A stretch of 64,000 nucleotides of DNA from Paracentrotus lividus (taxonomy: Eukaryota > Echinodermata > Echinoidea > Camarodonta > Echinidae): assembly GCA_940671915.1 (NCBI GenBank), contig CALNVZ010003426.1, forward strand, positions 36,877,300 to 36,941,299, given 5' to 3'. Below the pieces are notes generated by a model. The model was not told the DNA's origin, ran no database searches, and worked only from the letters and a program-made list of their open reading frames with translations. The number at the start of each line of letters is the position of its first letter. Within the stretch, counting starts at the first letter, position 1. Positions 36,870 to 47,805 of this stretch are shown one piece after another. The translations under genes were made by a program, and so were the position numbers.

Positions 36870-37738
36870 CTTTTCAGACTATAGTTAAAATCCTTAACCC
36901 CAGGAAATAGGTAGGGCTAAGGGGGGGCCTTAGTACCACCTATTTCCTGGGGTTAAGCTTAGCACGCTTCGGTTTCAGACTATGTTTTACCAAAGTAGGC
37001 TAGCACGGTAAATAGTACGGTACTATCTGGCCCTGCTAAAAAGCAGGTTAGCCGGTAATGCGGAGTTAGCCGGGCAATTGCGGTGCTAAGAGTTGCAGTC
37101 TGAAACCAAACCGTGCTAAGGAAAAGCGGGCTAAGCATTAAGCCAATCAATGAAAATTGTGGTCATGAAGTATGCATAATTATTCGTAAACTTGATAAAC
37201 ACAAGTTAAAAGAGAAAAACAATGAATAACATAATAAAAGAGAGATAAAACAATGAATAACATTAGGAAAGAGAGATAAAATAATGAATATGATAAGGAA
37301 AGATAGAAAAACAATGAATAACATAAGGAAAAGAGAAAAAACAATGAATAACATAATGAAAGATAGAAAAACAAGGAATACCATAAGGAAAAAAAACAAA
37401 ACAAGGAATAACATAAGAAAAAAAAACCAGGGAATAACTAACACAAGCAAATAGAGAAAAACAATGAATAACAAAAGGAAAGATAGAAAACATAGAATAA
37501 TATGAGGAGAGAGAGAAAAACAATGAAGAAAGAGAATGAAATCATTAATATTCATGATCCGGCAAATAGTCTGGGGTTAAGGAATACCCAGTGTGAAAAG
37601 CATTGAATTTCTTAACCCCGGCTAAGCAAATAGTATGGGGTTAAGAAACACAGTCTGAAAGCAAAAAAAGATAGTACGGGGTTAAGGATAGTATGGGGTT
37701 AAGGATAGTACGGGATTAAGAAATAGCAGTCTGAAAAG
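36870..37738. mobile_element. Nested-hairpin element with CTTTTCAGACT ends
   Basis: Outer ends are CTTTTCAGACT and AGTCTGAAAAG. Inside are a perfect 19-bp hairpin (TTAACCCCAGGAAATAGGT at 36894-36912 with its complement at 36938-36956), a second inverted pair (36958-36981 and 37097-37120, sharing TTAGCACG and GGTTTCAGACT), and further AGTCTGAAA ends near 37649. GGGGTTAAG words with ATAGTACGG recur. A purine minisatellite fills 37195-37545. It looks like copies of one element inserted in or recombined with each other. No transposase. Confidence 0.6.
37195..37545. repeat. Purine-rich minisatellite, about 37-bp unit
   Basis: Units read approximately GAAAAACAATGAATAACATA + AGGAAAGAGA, repeated about nine times with small changes. 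Long Phe/Leu/Ile frames on the minus strand are translations of this repeat and not a membrane protein. Confidence 0.8.
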
Positions 37739-39687
37739 GGTAAAACAGGCTTTTAGTCATAATGTAACACAAATTGGTCTTCATTGTGTCATGTGTGCAC
37801 TATAATACTGCACCAATATTGTGACCCTCTCAAATCAAGGCAACATACTGATGGAATGACTGGACATACCCAAAAACCTTAATAAGTCATAATAAATCTC
37901 CATTAGATTAACACAACTTCTACATGTCACATAAGAAAACATTACTGTTATTCATCAGGAAACTCTCAAAGAATATAATACTGCCAAGAATTCTTAAATT
38001 ACATTAATTTGAGCAGAAATTGACATGAACTGACAACCACAGACATCCTTGGTTGATATATTATACTTATATTCTTAAACAAACTGCTCATTTGGGCATG
38101 AATCGCTTTCCTATTGATGGATATATTCATTTCAAGATCACCATATTTCACCTTTCTTTAGGAGTTTAGCATATCTCTCTAAATGTTTGACTAATCAATT
38201 CCATTCCACGTACATCATAAGCAATCAGCCTCATGTATACACAATTCTTGAATATTTTTGCAGCATAAATATGAAAGAAAAAATAAACATCTATCTATCC
38301 TCATATTGTTTGTCTTCTCAAATTTGTTTGATAATCATAATCCTCTTTGACCAATTTTGTTCTTTATAATTCACTGTCTTTCTTACTGTATTTCTTATTT
38401 TGACTGCCCCTCTATCTCTCTCTCTCTACCTCTCTCTTTACATGCACCTCATTTCTAAACGATTTGTCTGCACATTGACTACTTTAAAAAGAAAAAAAAA
38501 TCATAACTTTATATATTTGTTTTGTTCTCCCTCCCTATCCCCCAACTACCCTATTTCAACTTTCATTACAAATCCTTCTCAACAACTTCCTTTCACTCAT
38601 AACTTCTTTGTACATCTGCTTTACTCTTCATTACTTAGCAGAGAAATAAATCTGGAAGATTAGACCAATTTCTTTCTTCCTTGATTCCTTCTGAAAGCTT
38701 CTGACACAGTGCAAATAAATGTTGCCTTGACCCGGTAAATACCAGTCCTAAAGCAACACCACCCTTTGGTGGATGCATAGCTTATCCATCTGACGCTCAA
38801 GGGACGTCTAAAAAATAATGAAATGTCATCTTCACATCCGAGCACGTATCGCAGGTCAAGATGACATCTGAGACTCATTGGGGCTCTGTGTGTGTGTACA
38901 CATCTTGAATGCAGTAAATCAGGGAGCAACATTCCTACTAATTATGAGCTCCAATGGTGTATAACCAACATTGATCGATTTCAATGTGCAGTTAAATGTG
39001 ACAACATTGATTAAATACCAAAAGGAGGGGGTCATTTATTGGCTTTGACCTGACTGAAAGGATGCCCTTTGTTGGTTTAAGAGTGAATGCAGACATTACT
39101 TCATTTAGAAACTTGTGAAAGTCAAATAAAAGAAATATATAGATATATCAAGTTTCCAAAGATCTAAGCTTTGCTGGATACTATTTTCAAAAAATACCCA
39201 CAATTGAAAATTTATCTGGTAGGCCTAATTTCTCAGATTTGGGATGAGTAATTTATTATAACTATTTTACAATTTTGTCTTCTCCAAGTTCAAAAGAAAA
39301 TAAGTGTAGTTGGTCTACAGGATGCCATTCTCTAATTCTATAAACTTAGTCAGCCTTTATACCACACTGTGGAACCAGGGAGTAAATCACTGCAAGTAAA
39401 TCACTGCACCCCCCCCCCTCTCGATTCACTCTTCCTTTTTACTTTCTTTTTCTTCTTCTTCTTCTTTTTTTAAGATAATCAATAATCATGAATGAAAATC
39501 TCCTTCATGATTCTAATATGACAGATTCATGATTCCATCTCAAATTTAATGTTGGAAAAAGTTTTTGGAAGGATGCATCAAGAATCAAGATAGGCCTATC
39601 AATATATAGTCTCTGATCATGAATTCAATCAGACCCAACTATGGTTTTGACATTCAAGATTCACAACACAGCTTAGTGCATACTTAC

Positions 39688-39957
39688 ATCTAATACAACA
39701 ATACCAGTTCCTCTACGCTTTTCTCTCTTCTTGCCGAACCTTCCTCCCTTTCCACCTTTTGCTCCACCTCCTCCTGCTCCTCCTCCTTTCTTTTCTCTCT
39801 TCTGTCTAGCTGGCCGTCCCCCGCTCGCTCCTCCAGCGGCCCCTTCTTCGCCACCTTCACCCGAGCCTGATGCAGCGGCGCGTTCCCTTCTCCTTGCCGC
39901 TGCTCGGCCCCCAGCAGTCGACTGTTCCATATCGTCCGCCTCTCCGTTATTTGCCAT
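39688..39957 (-). CDS. First coding exon of an unidentified minus-strand gene
   Basis: The ATG lies in a strong context (AAAACCATGGCA on the minus strand) and the frame runs 90 codons to a consensus donor, GAT|GTAAGTATG, in phase 0. The product is low complexity: an acidic start (MANNGEADDMEQ), an Ala/Arg stretch at residues 18-29, Gly/Ala/Glu at 30-49, Lys/Gly repeats at 51-72 with QKREKKGGGAGGGG, a basic patch RFGKKREKRRG (73-83) and a hydrophobic end GIVVLD. The basic patches look like nuclear-localisation or nucleic-acid-binding segments, but that is inference. The GC content is far above its surroundings, as expected for a first exon in a CpG-rich promoter region. Family not recognised; a frame this biased could in principle be compositional, but the start context, donor and matching downstream exon argue for a gene. 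Confidence 0.75.
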
Positions 39958-40740
39958 GGTTTTAATCCCTCAAAACAAAAACGTGTGCTATTCCAAAATG
40001 CTCCAGACAGACGAAATCAGGTCCAGCAGACGAAGAAATGCGGGAAATTCCGCTGCTTTTTCTACCCGAAATCCGTTTATTCCCACTTCAGGCCTTTTAC
40101 GGCCAAATTCCTAAACTCGGCGATCCCGTGCGTACAACTTTACGCACTCGCTGCTCGAATAACTCCACTACCAGATACCAAGCGAACGGGGTAACAAATC
40201 TTATCAACTGAAGTGTACAAAGTCCGCGCTCTCATAAAGAACGCTTTTAAAAACTTTTTGGTTTTCTCGTCTAGACAGAATAAAGGACATAAAAGAGTTA
40301 GAAAACGTTCTTGTGGTTTCTCTTTTCTCCTTCAGCTCCCGCTGAAAAACCAGCAAAGAGTCTACTCACAGCTTGACACAAAAACACTTCATTCTCGTGG
40401 AATTCACCAACTCAAAACTTCATGAATATAATAGGCTTCTGATTCCAGGGGCTTTATACTAAACGTAAACATTAACACTACGGGATTATCCATCCAAAAG
40501 CAAACTTACTCAAGTACACCCCAGTAACAGTTGTCCTTCAAAGCTTTTGTTGAAAAATAAACTGAAAAAACTCTGTTTAGTTTGGACCCAACCTACTGTG
40601 GCTGTATCTTCAAATTTTCCTATTCTTGAAATTTCATAGCTTTTAAAAGGGCGTTAACCGCTTCCAGTTTGATGATGGCGCCATTATTACAGCCACTGAA
40701 TACACGATGAACTGATTTTTCGCTTCGGGTTCACAGTAAA
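39958..40740 (-). promoter_or_regulatory. Putative promoter and 5' UTR of the minus-strand gene
   Basis: Sequence upstream of the ATG is CpG-richer than the background to about 40740. It contains a TATA-like word on the minus strand (TATAAAG, 40452-40458) and the palindrome ATGGCGCCAT (40675-40684), which includes a YY1-like GATGGCG. No start site can be fixed from sequence alone. Confidence 0.4.
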
Positions 40741-41149
40741 GAAGCTGATTCTTGGTGCTACAGACCTGCCAATGTATAGGGTAAAGTGAGGTAAGATGAG
40801 CTTGTGGGTAAGATGAGCCACCCCCTGTAACTCAGAAACTATAATGAATAAAAGCTAGTCAGTGACTTTCAGAACATTAAGGACATCTATTTTAATCACT
40901 GGGAACAATTTTAAGACATAAGATAAGAATGGGAAGTAATTAACGTAATTGTGTTAATTTTACACATTTTTTGAAATATTCCCATAATCATAGATATGGA
41001 ATGACTATATCTTCCCACTTGGTACCTATAAAAAAAAAATGCTTATCATGAAATGATGTTATATTATTACAGGATTCCATGCGCGTATTCTGGGGGGGGG
41101 GGCTTTACGGGCCCGGCCCCCCGGCTCGCAGGGGGGCGCCGAAAAGAGG

Positions 41150-41270
41150 AGAAGAAAAGGAGAAAAGGAAGGGGGAAAAAAAGAAATAAGAAAAAAGGAG
41201 GGAAAAGAGAAAGGGAAAAAAGGAAAAGAGGAAGGGAAAAAAGGGGAAAGAGGAAAGAAAAAAAAAAATG

Positions 41271-41301
<31 letters not shown>

Positions 41302-41310
41302 TGAGAGAGG
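41150..41310. repeat. GA-rich purine tract
   Basis: GAAAAGGA, GGGAAAAA and (GA)n blocks. Lys/Arg/Glu frames on the plus strand and Phe/Ser/Leu frames on the minus strand are compositional. Confidence 0.9.
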
Positions 41311-41329
41311 AAGGGAGGGGAGGGGCGCC

Positions 41330-42740
41330 CTTTAAAAAAATGGGAGGGCCCAAATGACAGTAAACTAAGGGGCGACAAATTGACCTTAAAATTAGGGGTG
41401 CCAAATCGACCCCAAATTAGGGGGCGCCGCCAAATCAACAGTAACTAAGGGGCGCCAAATTGACCTTAAAATTAGGGGGCGCCAAATCGACCCAAATTAG
41501 GGGGGGCGCCAATTAACAGGAAACTAAGGGGCGCCAAATTGACCTTAAAATTAGGGGCGCCAAATCGACCCTTATTAGGGGAGCGCCAAATCGACAGTAA
41601 ACTAAGGGGTGCCAATTGACCTTAAACTTGGGGCGCCAAATCGACCTTAAATTTAGGGGCGTCAATTCAACAGGAAACTAAGGGCACCAAATTGACCTTT
41701 AAACTTATAGGGGCGCCAAATCGACCTTAAATTTAGGGGGGCGCCAAATCGACAGTAAACTAAGGGGTGCCAAATTGACTTATAACTTAGGGGCGCCAAA
41801 CGACCTTAAATTTAGGGGCCAAATCAACAGTAAACTGAGGGGCGCCAAATTGACCTTAAAATTATAGGGGCGCCAAATCGACCTTAAATTTAGGGGGGTG
41901 CCAAATTGACCTTAAAATATAGAGGGCGCCAAATCGATATTAAACACGGGAGCCAACTTGAGCTTAAACGTAGGGGTGCCAAAATCGACCCGAAACTTAG
42001 ATGGGCGCCAAATGACCTGAAGCTGAGGAGGCGCCTAATTGATATTAAACTTAGGGCGCCGAGATCGTACCTTGAATTAAGTAAGGGCGCCAAATTGAAA
42101 AAGGGGGAGGGGAAGGGGGCGCCCTTAAAAAAAAATAGGGGGCACCAAATCGACAGTAAACTAAGCAACGCCAATAAACTTAGGGGCGCCGAATGGACCT
42201 TAAACTAAGGGACGCCAAATTGACCTTCAACATAGGTGGGACGCCAAATCGACCTTAAAATTAGGGGGGCGCCAAATCAAGCTTTAAATTAGAGGGGCGC
42301 CTAAATGATCTTAAACGTAAAGGCGCCAAATTTAGATCAAATGTAGGGGCGCAAAAAAGATCTGAAACTTAAGGGACTATTGACCTGAGATTTAGGGGCG
42401 CTGATTTAACCTGAAGTTAAGGGGGTGCCAAATCGATCTTAAATTAAAGGACGCCAGATTGAGCTCAAATGTAGGGGCGCAAAAATGATCTGAAACTTAA
42501 GGGGCTATTGACCTGAGACTTACTGGGCGCCAAATCGAACTTAAACCTAGAGGGGCGCCAAAATCATTTTAAACGTAAAGGCGCCAAATTTAGATCAAAT
42601 GTAGGGGCGCAAAAATGATCTGAAACTTAAGGGGCACCGAATTGACATGAGACTTAGGGGTGCCAAATTTATCTTAAACTTATTATATCTAATTATATCC
42701 TAAACTTAGGGAGGGGTGCCGAATTTACGTGCAACTGAGG
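41330..42740. repeat. GGCGCC satellite, main block, 25-30 bp unit
   Basis: The basic unit is close to GGGGCGCCAAATYGACCTTA then AAMTTA. The second half alternates between CAGTAAACTAA, CCTTAAAATTA and CCTTAAATTTA, giving a higher-order period of about 80 bp in the left part. Roughly fifty units can be followed; divergence increases to the right, where GATCTGAAACTTAAGGGG variants appear. Stop codons are frequent in all frames. Confidence 0.9.
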
Positions 42741-44760
42741 GGCCCCCCAAAACACGCAAAAAAAATCAGAAGGGGTCTTTAAAATGGTTTCTATCTAGAA
42801 ATAGCCAAATTTTAAAATTCCATGCCTCCTGGTTTGTATATACATAGCAAAATTTTCGCTCGCGCTTCGCGCTCGCATCATCTTTTCCCATTGATTTATT
42901 ACATTGTGTCGAGGAACGCGTAAAGTGTTCTGTTTTCTAATCATTCGAATGCATCAAAATTTCCGTTTCCTATTCGCACGCGCTTATGTTTGTCCTCTTT
43001 TACCAGAATTTACATAATCTGATAATGGGATTCTAACCGTCAAAACATTTAAATTTATTTGTTTTCACATTACATTTTTTGTTTTTGTTTTCATTTTTAA
43101 AAATTTTATATTATTATAAATTTTTTTTTTTTATGCATTTCAAATTTATGTTCAACATTATTAGCGGCGCCAAATTGAGCTTACACGTACGGGCGCCAAG
43201 ATGACCTGAAACTTATGGGGGCACTAAATTGAAGTTAAGGGGGCGTCAAATCGATTTTAAAATCAGGGGCGCCAAATTGAGCTTACACTAAATATAGGGC
43301 GCCCAAATGATCTGAAACTAAGGGGCGCCGAATTTACCTGAAACTAAGGGGGCAACAAATAGGGTTTTAAAATATGGTCTCTATGTAGATAGAGCAAAAT
43401 TTCAAAATTCATGCATCCGGGTCTGTACATACATAGCAAAATTTTCGCTCGCGCTTCGCACTCGCATCATTCCATCCCCAATGAATTATTACATTGTGTT
43501 CCTGAGGAACGCATGAAATGTCCTGTTTTCTAATCATTTGAATACATCAAAACTTCCGTTCTTGCTTCGCCCTCGCCTGTGTTTTTCCTCTTACCAAAAT
43601 TTACATTATAGGATTCTAACCATCAAAACATTTCAATTTATTTGATTTCACGTTACATTCATTTTTGCATTTCATATTGACCTAAATCTTAGGGGGCGCC
43701 AAATTGAGCTTAAAAGTAGAGGCGTCAAATTGACCTGAGACTTAGGGATGCCAAATTTATCTTAAACTTAGGGGCTCCAACTTTATTTTGAACTTAGGGA
43801 GATGTGCCGAATGTACCTGAAACTTAGGGGCAACAACTTGGTATTTGAAATATTGTCTCTAAAATTTTTAATTCCTCCAGGTCTGTATATACATAGTAAA
43901 ATTTTGGCTCGCGCTACGCGCTCACATCATTTTTTTCCCCCAATGAGTTATTACATTGTGTTCCTGAGGAACGCATGCAATGCCATGTTTTCTATTCATT
44001 CAAAGACATCAAAATTCCGCTCTCGCCTGTGTTTTTCCTCTGACCATAATTTACATTATAGGATACTAATGATCAAGACATTTAAATTTACTTGAATACA
44101 CGTCACATTTATTTTTGCATTTTCCCATGGGCATCAAATCACCTAATTCGTACATGTATGGCGCCAATTCAAACCAACATTTAGGGGCGCCAAATGATAA
44201 GTTGGCTCCAAATTGAGCTTAAACTTAGGGGCGCCACATTTATCTTAAACTTAGGGAGGGAAGCAGAAGGATAGATAAGCAGCTAGATAGATAGATAGAT
44301 AGATAGATAGATATTCATCTTTCTTTCATAATCATGTAAAATTACTGGGCAACATACGGTCTTTAAATTATGGAGGCCAAATTGATCCTAAACTTCAGGT
44401 CTCTATTACACAGAGCAAAATTTTCGCTCGCGCTTCGCGCTCGCATCATTTACGAAAGGGTTATTACATTGTATTCCTGAGGAATGCATAAAATGACACG
44501 TTTTCAGAGATCATTCCGATACATCAATTTTCCGCTCGCGATTCACACTCGCCTATTTTTTCTTTCTTGTAACCATATTATGAGGATTCTGAACAACAAA
44601 ACATCAGCATACATCTGCTTGACTTCACATTGCTTGATGGACAAATTTCACATGATCTTGGATTACTTTCAAATCGTTTTGATGGACAAATAACAGCTCC
44701 CGTTCAAATGATATTCTGATGAAGAGCTAAACAAAATTGATGCCCCTAATTGCTAAGAAT
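42741..44760. repeat. Alternating 300-bp modules and short GGCGCC blocks
   Basis: Four modules share TGTAYATACATAGCAAAATT, a CGCTCGCGCTTCGCGCTCGC word (42857-42876, 43446-43465, 43906-43925, 44425-44444), ATTACATTGTGTTCCTGAGG, AACGCATGAAATG, AAAATTCCGC and a second, decayed CGC-rich word. They are separated by GGCGCC satellite stretches of 100-250 bp. Spacing between modules is about 590, 460 and 520 bp. A GATA run lies at 44285-44312. Confidence 0.85.
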
Positions 44761-44911
44761 TCTTTGCTTTCTGATCGTAAAATAAAGGGGGAAAAAAATC
44801 TGATCACGCTTCGCGCTCGTATTTAGAATTATTCGTATATTTTATCTGTAGCGGTAATACCTCATATACCTAGAAGAAAATTCTTGTCAATGAACTCACC
44901 ATTCGCAAGAA

Positions 44912-44916
<5 letters not shown>

Positions 44917-44948
<32 letters not shown>

Positions 44949-44966
44949 AGAAGAAGAAGAAAAAAC
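44917..44966. repeat. Poly-A tract
   Basis: More than 30 A followed by AAGAAGAAG. Confidence 0.95.
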
Positions 44967-45490
44967 ACCCTTCAAATAAATTATTATTCAAAATCCTTCA
45001 ACATAAGCCGTAGGCCTATGTTTCCCTGGCGGGGGGGGGAGGCGCCATATTTTGAAAAGTACACAGGGGCGCCAAAATCACGTCGGGCCCCCGGGGTGCG
45101 AAATCCTGGATACGCGCCTGGATTCATGTGCTTAAGAAGCCTTACTTCATTTAACATAAAAATACAAAAATGTATAAAAAGTTTTGTTTTCAAAATGGCG
45201 TGAATGAGATGTGATTTTTTTGGTGGGGTAAGTTAAGCCATGCCATAACCATGATAACCTGTAATTGTAAATCCCATCTTTTTTTAAAGTTGTTTTTTGG
45301 TAAGTTTTAGTCGATGTTTCTTTGGTTTTTGTTCTTAGATAAAAGTTTTAACAAAGAAGTAAAGAAAAGCTTATTAATTTGTTTTGTTTTTGTTTTTGTT
45401 TTTGTTTTTTTTAGTAATTTCAGTTATTTACCATAATTATTTGCATATAAGATCAACTTACCCCAAGCATTGGCTCATCTTATCTCATGT

Positions 45491-47590
45491 CTGTGGTAAA
45501 TGATCCACCTAATATTTATTTTTTTTCCCCGGGAAATTAGACAAATATAAAACGCATTGCTTCACAGCTGAATGAGGGGAAAAGGGAGAATAACAGGGGC
45601 GGATACAGGGGGGAGCCCGACGCCCCCCCCCCCCTAGCAAAAAAAAAGGGGGGAAGGGGGGGGGGGAAAGAGAAGAAGAAAAAAATCGAAGTAAAAATCG
45701 AAGAGCGGGCCGATTGACCCCCAAACCTATACCCCTATGGCTGATACCGGATAACCTCTTTGTTTGCCGAAGGCCAAAAAAATTAATACCTAACCTAAAA
45801 GCACTGAAATCGGGGTCTCTTAGCATTTTCCCGAAGTATTCTTAAATAGGGGTAGTTTTCAAATCTTTCTTGAAAAATGCTGAAATGGGGTCCTGAAAAT
45901 GACTTTAGAAAACTGTGATAGAGAGGTAATTTTGCTGGCTTCCCTTCCTAAAGCCTGAAATAGGGGGTAATTTAGATGTAGCTTCCCTTCCAAAAGCCTG
46001 TATAGGAAGTAATTGTGATGTGGCGTCCCTTCCAATGCGCAAGAAAATGGGTATCTCCGAGCATACGTGTACAAAAAAATGACCTCCTGAAATAAGGGGG
46101 GGATGGGTTGGATGTTAACTAAAATATTTCTAAAGACGGGTGTTGAATTAATACCGCCATATCTCTTGAATATGAGACCTCCCCCTCTCATAGTACAGTC
46201 AAAACACAACACCTTTACATAGGATGGGAAATGAACACCATGTCAAATTAACACCAAAATGCGGTGTCAAGTGGTGTATTTTAGCCAATGATGTTAGCAG
46301 TGGGTGAGGTCCATCGAATCTGGCCTGTGTTAGATTTAACACCCGTGATGTTAAATTTAACACAACTGCTTTGCATGGGGTATATAGAATATTACAGCAA
46401 TGCTCTCATCAAACTTCGTTCTAGCAATTTTTATTGGGCGTCGCAATAGGGGCCCACGGAATTTTGGAAGGAACTAATAATACTTCACTGAACAAACTAA
46501 AACAAGAATCAGACGGTTTCATCAGCCCCAAAGAATAATTCCGTATAGGCCAAAGCCTAAGAATAATTACGAAGAGAAAGCAAGATGTAGCACAAAAGGA
46601 AATACAATTATAATTAATTTCCCAAAAATGAATATTTTCCAAATATCCATGCATGGCTAACATATTTCTACCTAATTGCTTTCCATATTACCCATTGACA
46701 AATTGGTGTTAGACCAAGTGGACAATAGATGAAATGGCAATTTACCGATTTTTTTTCTTTTCTATCGTCATTGATAAAATTATGTTTCTCGGGTTTTTAG
46801 TTTTCTGCTTTTTTCTTTTTTTTTCCTATTCATGCAAACCAAATTTCTGCGAAGGGTTTACTCCTCTTTAAATTCCCGGTATAGGCCTAAACTAGATCAT
46901 TTTGATTTACTTATCTATTTCAAGCTTGCTCTCTACTCTCTCTCTCTCCCCCCCCCCCCTCTTTTTTTATTTGTTACACTCTAGAATAATTATGTAGACT
47001 TGGTTATTATTGAAGTAGGTTGGTAACACAGGGGTAATGGTAATTTTTACACAACTTTATTAATACAAATACTGTGTAAGCCATGGATCACCGCATGACC
47101 AGTTGTGTAAATGTGTTATGGCGTAGAAATAAAGATTGCCTTCATTCAAATAACATCCATGCGGGGAGGGGGGGGGGCTTTCACTCGGGTCGGTCATCTG
47201 TCTTTTTTTTTTTTTTTCTTCTTCTTCTTTTTTTTTTTTTTTTTTTTTTGTGGCCGGGGGAGGGGGCGCCGCTAGATCCACCACCGAGTCTAACATACCC
47301 TTGGCATTAGAAAAAGAAATGGAAGAAAAAAGACAAGGGGGATAAGATTATATAATAATCGAATAATATGTTTTTACTATTTTATGTTATTTGTCAGAAT
47401 AGATGTAAAAAATATAATTAATTAATTATTTCATCTTTGTGACGATGTTGAAATATACAATTTTCATGGTATGGTGTTTGAATGATCATTTCAAGGAGTT
47501 AACTTAGGGGGGGGGGGAAGGATAACTAAACAAAATAAAGTACTCGGGAAAGTTGTTTATCAAAACTACTCATCTCAATGTATCAGCGAC
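45491..47590. other. Non-coding sequence with repeat remnants
   Basis: Contains an AGGGGCGGATACAGGGGGG element end (45594-45640) with G/A runs, a TTAACACC-type inverted repeat region (about 46220-46372, ending TTAAATTTAACACAAC), CT and C runs (46930-46965) and a T run (47203-47249). No exon was recognised. The GGGGCGGATACAGG start resembles common DNA-transposon ends. Confidence 0.45.
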
Positions 47591-47772
47591 AACAACTTAA
47601 CTACTTGTATTGTGTCGGGAGGTAGCTTTCCACCATTCCTGCTTTCCACTATTCACACGACACAAGGCAGTTTTCCACGTTATATTCTGAAAATTAAAAG
47701 AAACAAAATACAAATCGTTATATCGTCCATTCCAGTCTTCCATGGAGAAGTAAGATACGATAATGTAGTCGG

Positions 47773-47805
47773 GCGCCATCTGTCGTCTGTAGTTGCTATG
47801 ACTAC
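47773..47805 (+). promoter_or_regulatory. Candidate promoter: YY1-like and RFX X-box-like sites
   Basis: GGCGCCATCTG (47773-47783) contains the core GCCATCT of a YY1 site. Eight bases later GTTGCTATGACTAC (47792-47805) matches the RFX X-box plan of two half sites around AT (GTTGCC-AT-GGCAAC) at 10 of 14 positions. YY1 sites sit at transcription starts of many animal genes and X-boxes in promoters of ciliary genes. It lies 2.9 kb before the first coding exon of the EF-hand gene, whose exon begins with an acceptor and so needs an upstream non-coding exon. Confidence 0.35.

Larger units (their letters stand above)
28248..39687 (-). other. Intron 1 of the minus-strand gene (11.4 kb)
   Basis: Bounded by the donor after GTATTAGAT on the minus strand (GTAAGTATG) and the acceptor CTTTTCTTACAG. 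It hosts the repeats listed separately between 28.6 and 37.7 kb. No other exon was recognised inside it on either strand; 38660-38930 is slightly GC-richer but unassigned. Confidence 0.6.
41078..45120. mobile_element. 4-kb TIR element carrying a GGCGCC satellite
   Basis: Ends CATGCGCGTATTCTGG and (reverse) CAGGCGCGTATCCAGG are imperfect 16-bp inverted repeats. The direct repeat GATTC flanks them (41073-41077 and 45121-45125). The interior holds a purine tract (41150-41300), the main satellite (41330-42740), four ~300-bp A+T-rich modules each bearing the GCGAGCG word, shorter satellite blocks between them, and a poly-A tail (44917-44966). No transposase or other protein can be read. The ends and the 5-bp duplication are seen directly; that the whole block moved as one unit is inferred. 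Confidence 0.6.
40779..45490. mobile_element. Outer element with GGTAAGATGAGC inverted ends, split by an inner insertion
   Basis: Left end (40779-40825) reads GGGTAAAGTGAGGTAAGATGAGC then GGGTAAGATGAGCCA. The right end (45451-45488) reads, in reverse, ATGAGATAAGATGAGCC then TTGGGGTAAGTTGATC. These are inverted and partly reiterated. About 250 bp of left and 370 bp of right sequence belong to this element; the rest is the insertion at 41078-45120. The paired ends are convincing; the exact boundaries and duplication are not. Confidence 0.5.

Noticed and set aside
37163..37555. 130-codon minus-strand frame rich in Phe, Leu and Ile that looks like a membrane protein
   Set aside because: It is the reverse translation of a ~37-bp purine minisatellite; the period is visible in the peptide (MLFIVFLSF repeats).
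41053..41438. Lys/Arg-rich plus and Phe/Ser/Leu-rich minus frames
   Set aside because: Compositional frames of a GA-rich tract inside a mobile element.
42741..44760. Regularly spaced repeats as a possible CRISPR array
   Set aside because: Units are degenerate and longer than CRISPR repeats, intervals are themselves repetitive, and the genome is animal.
45491..46390. Minus-strand frames of 105-117 codons (45509-45826, 45859-46212)
   Set aside because: They cross G/C-run repeat remnants and show no domain or splice context.
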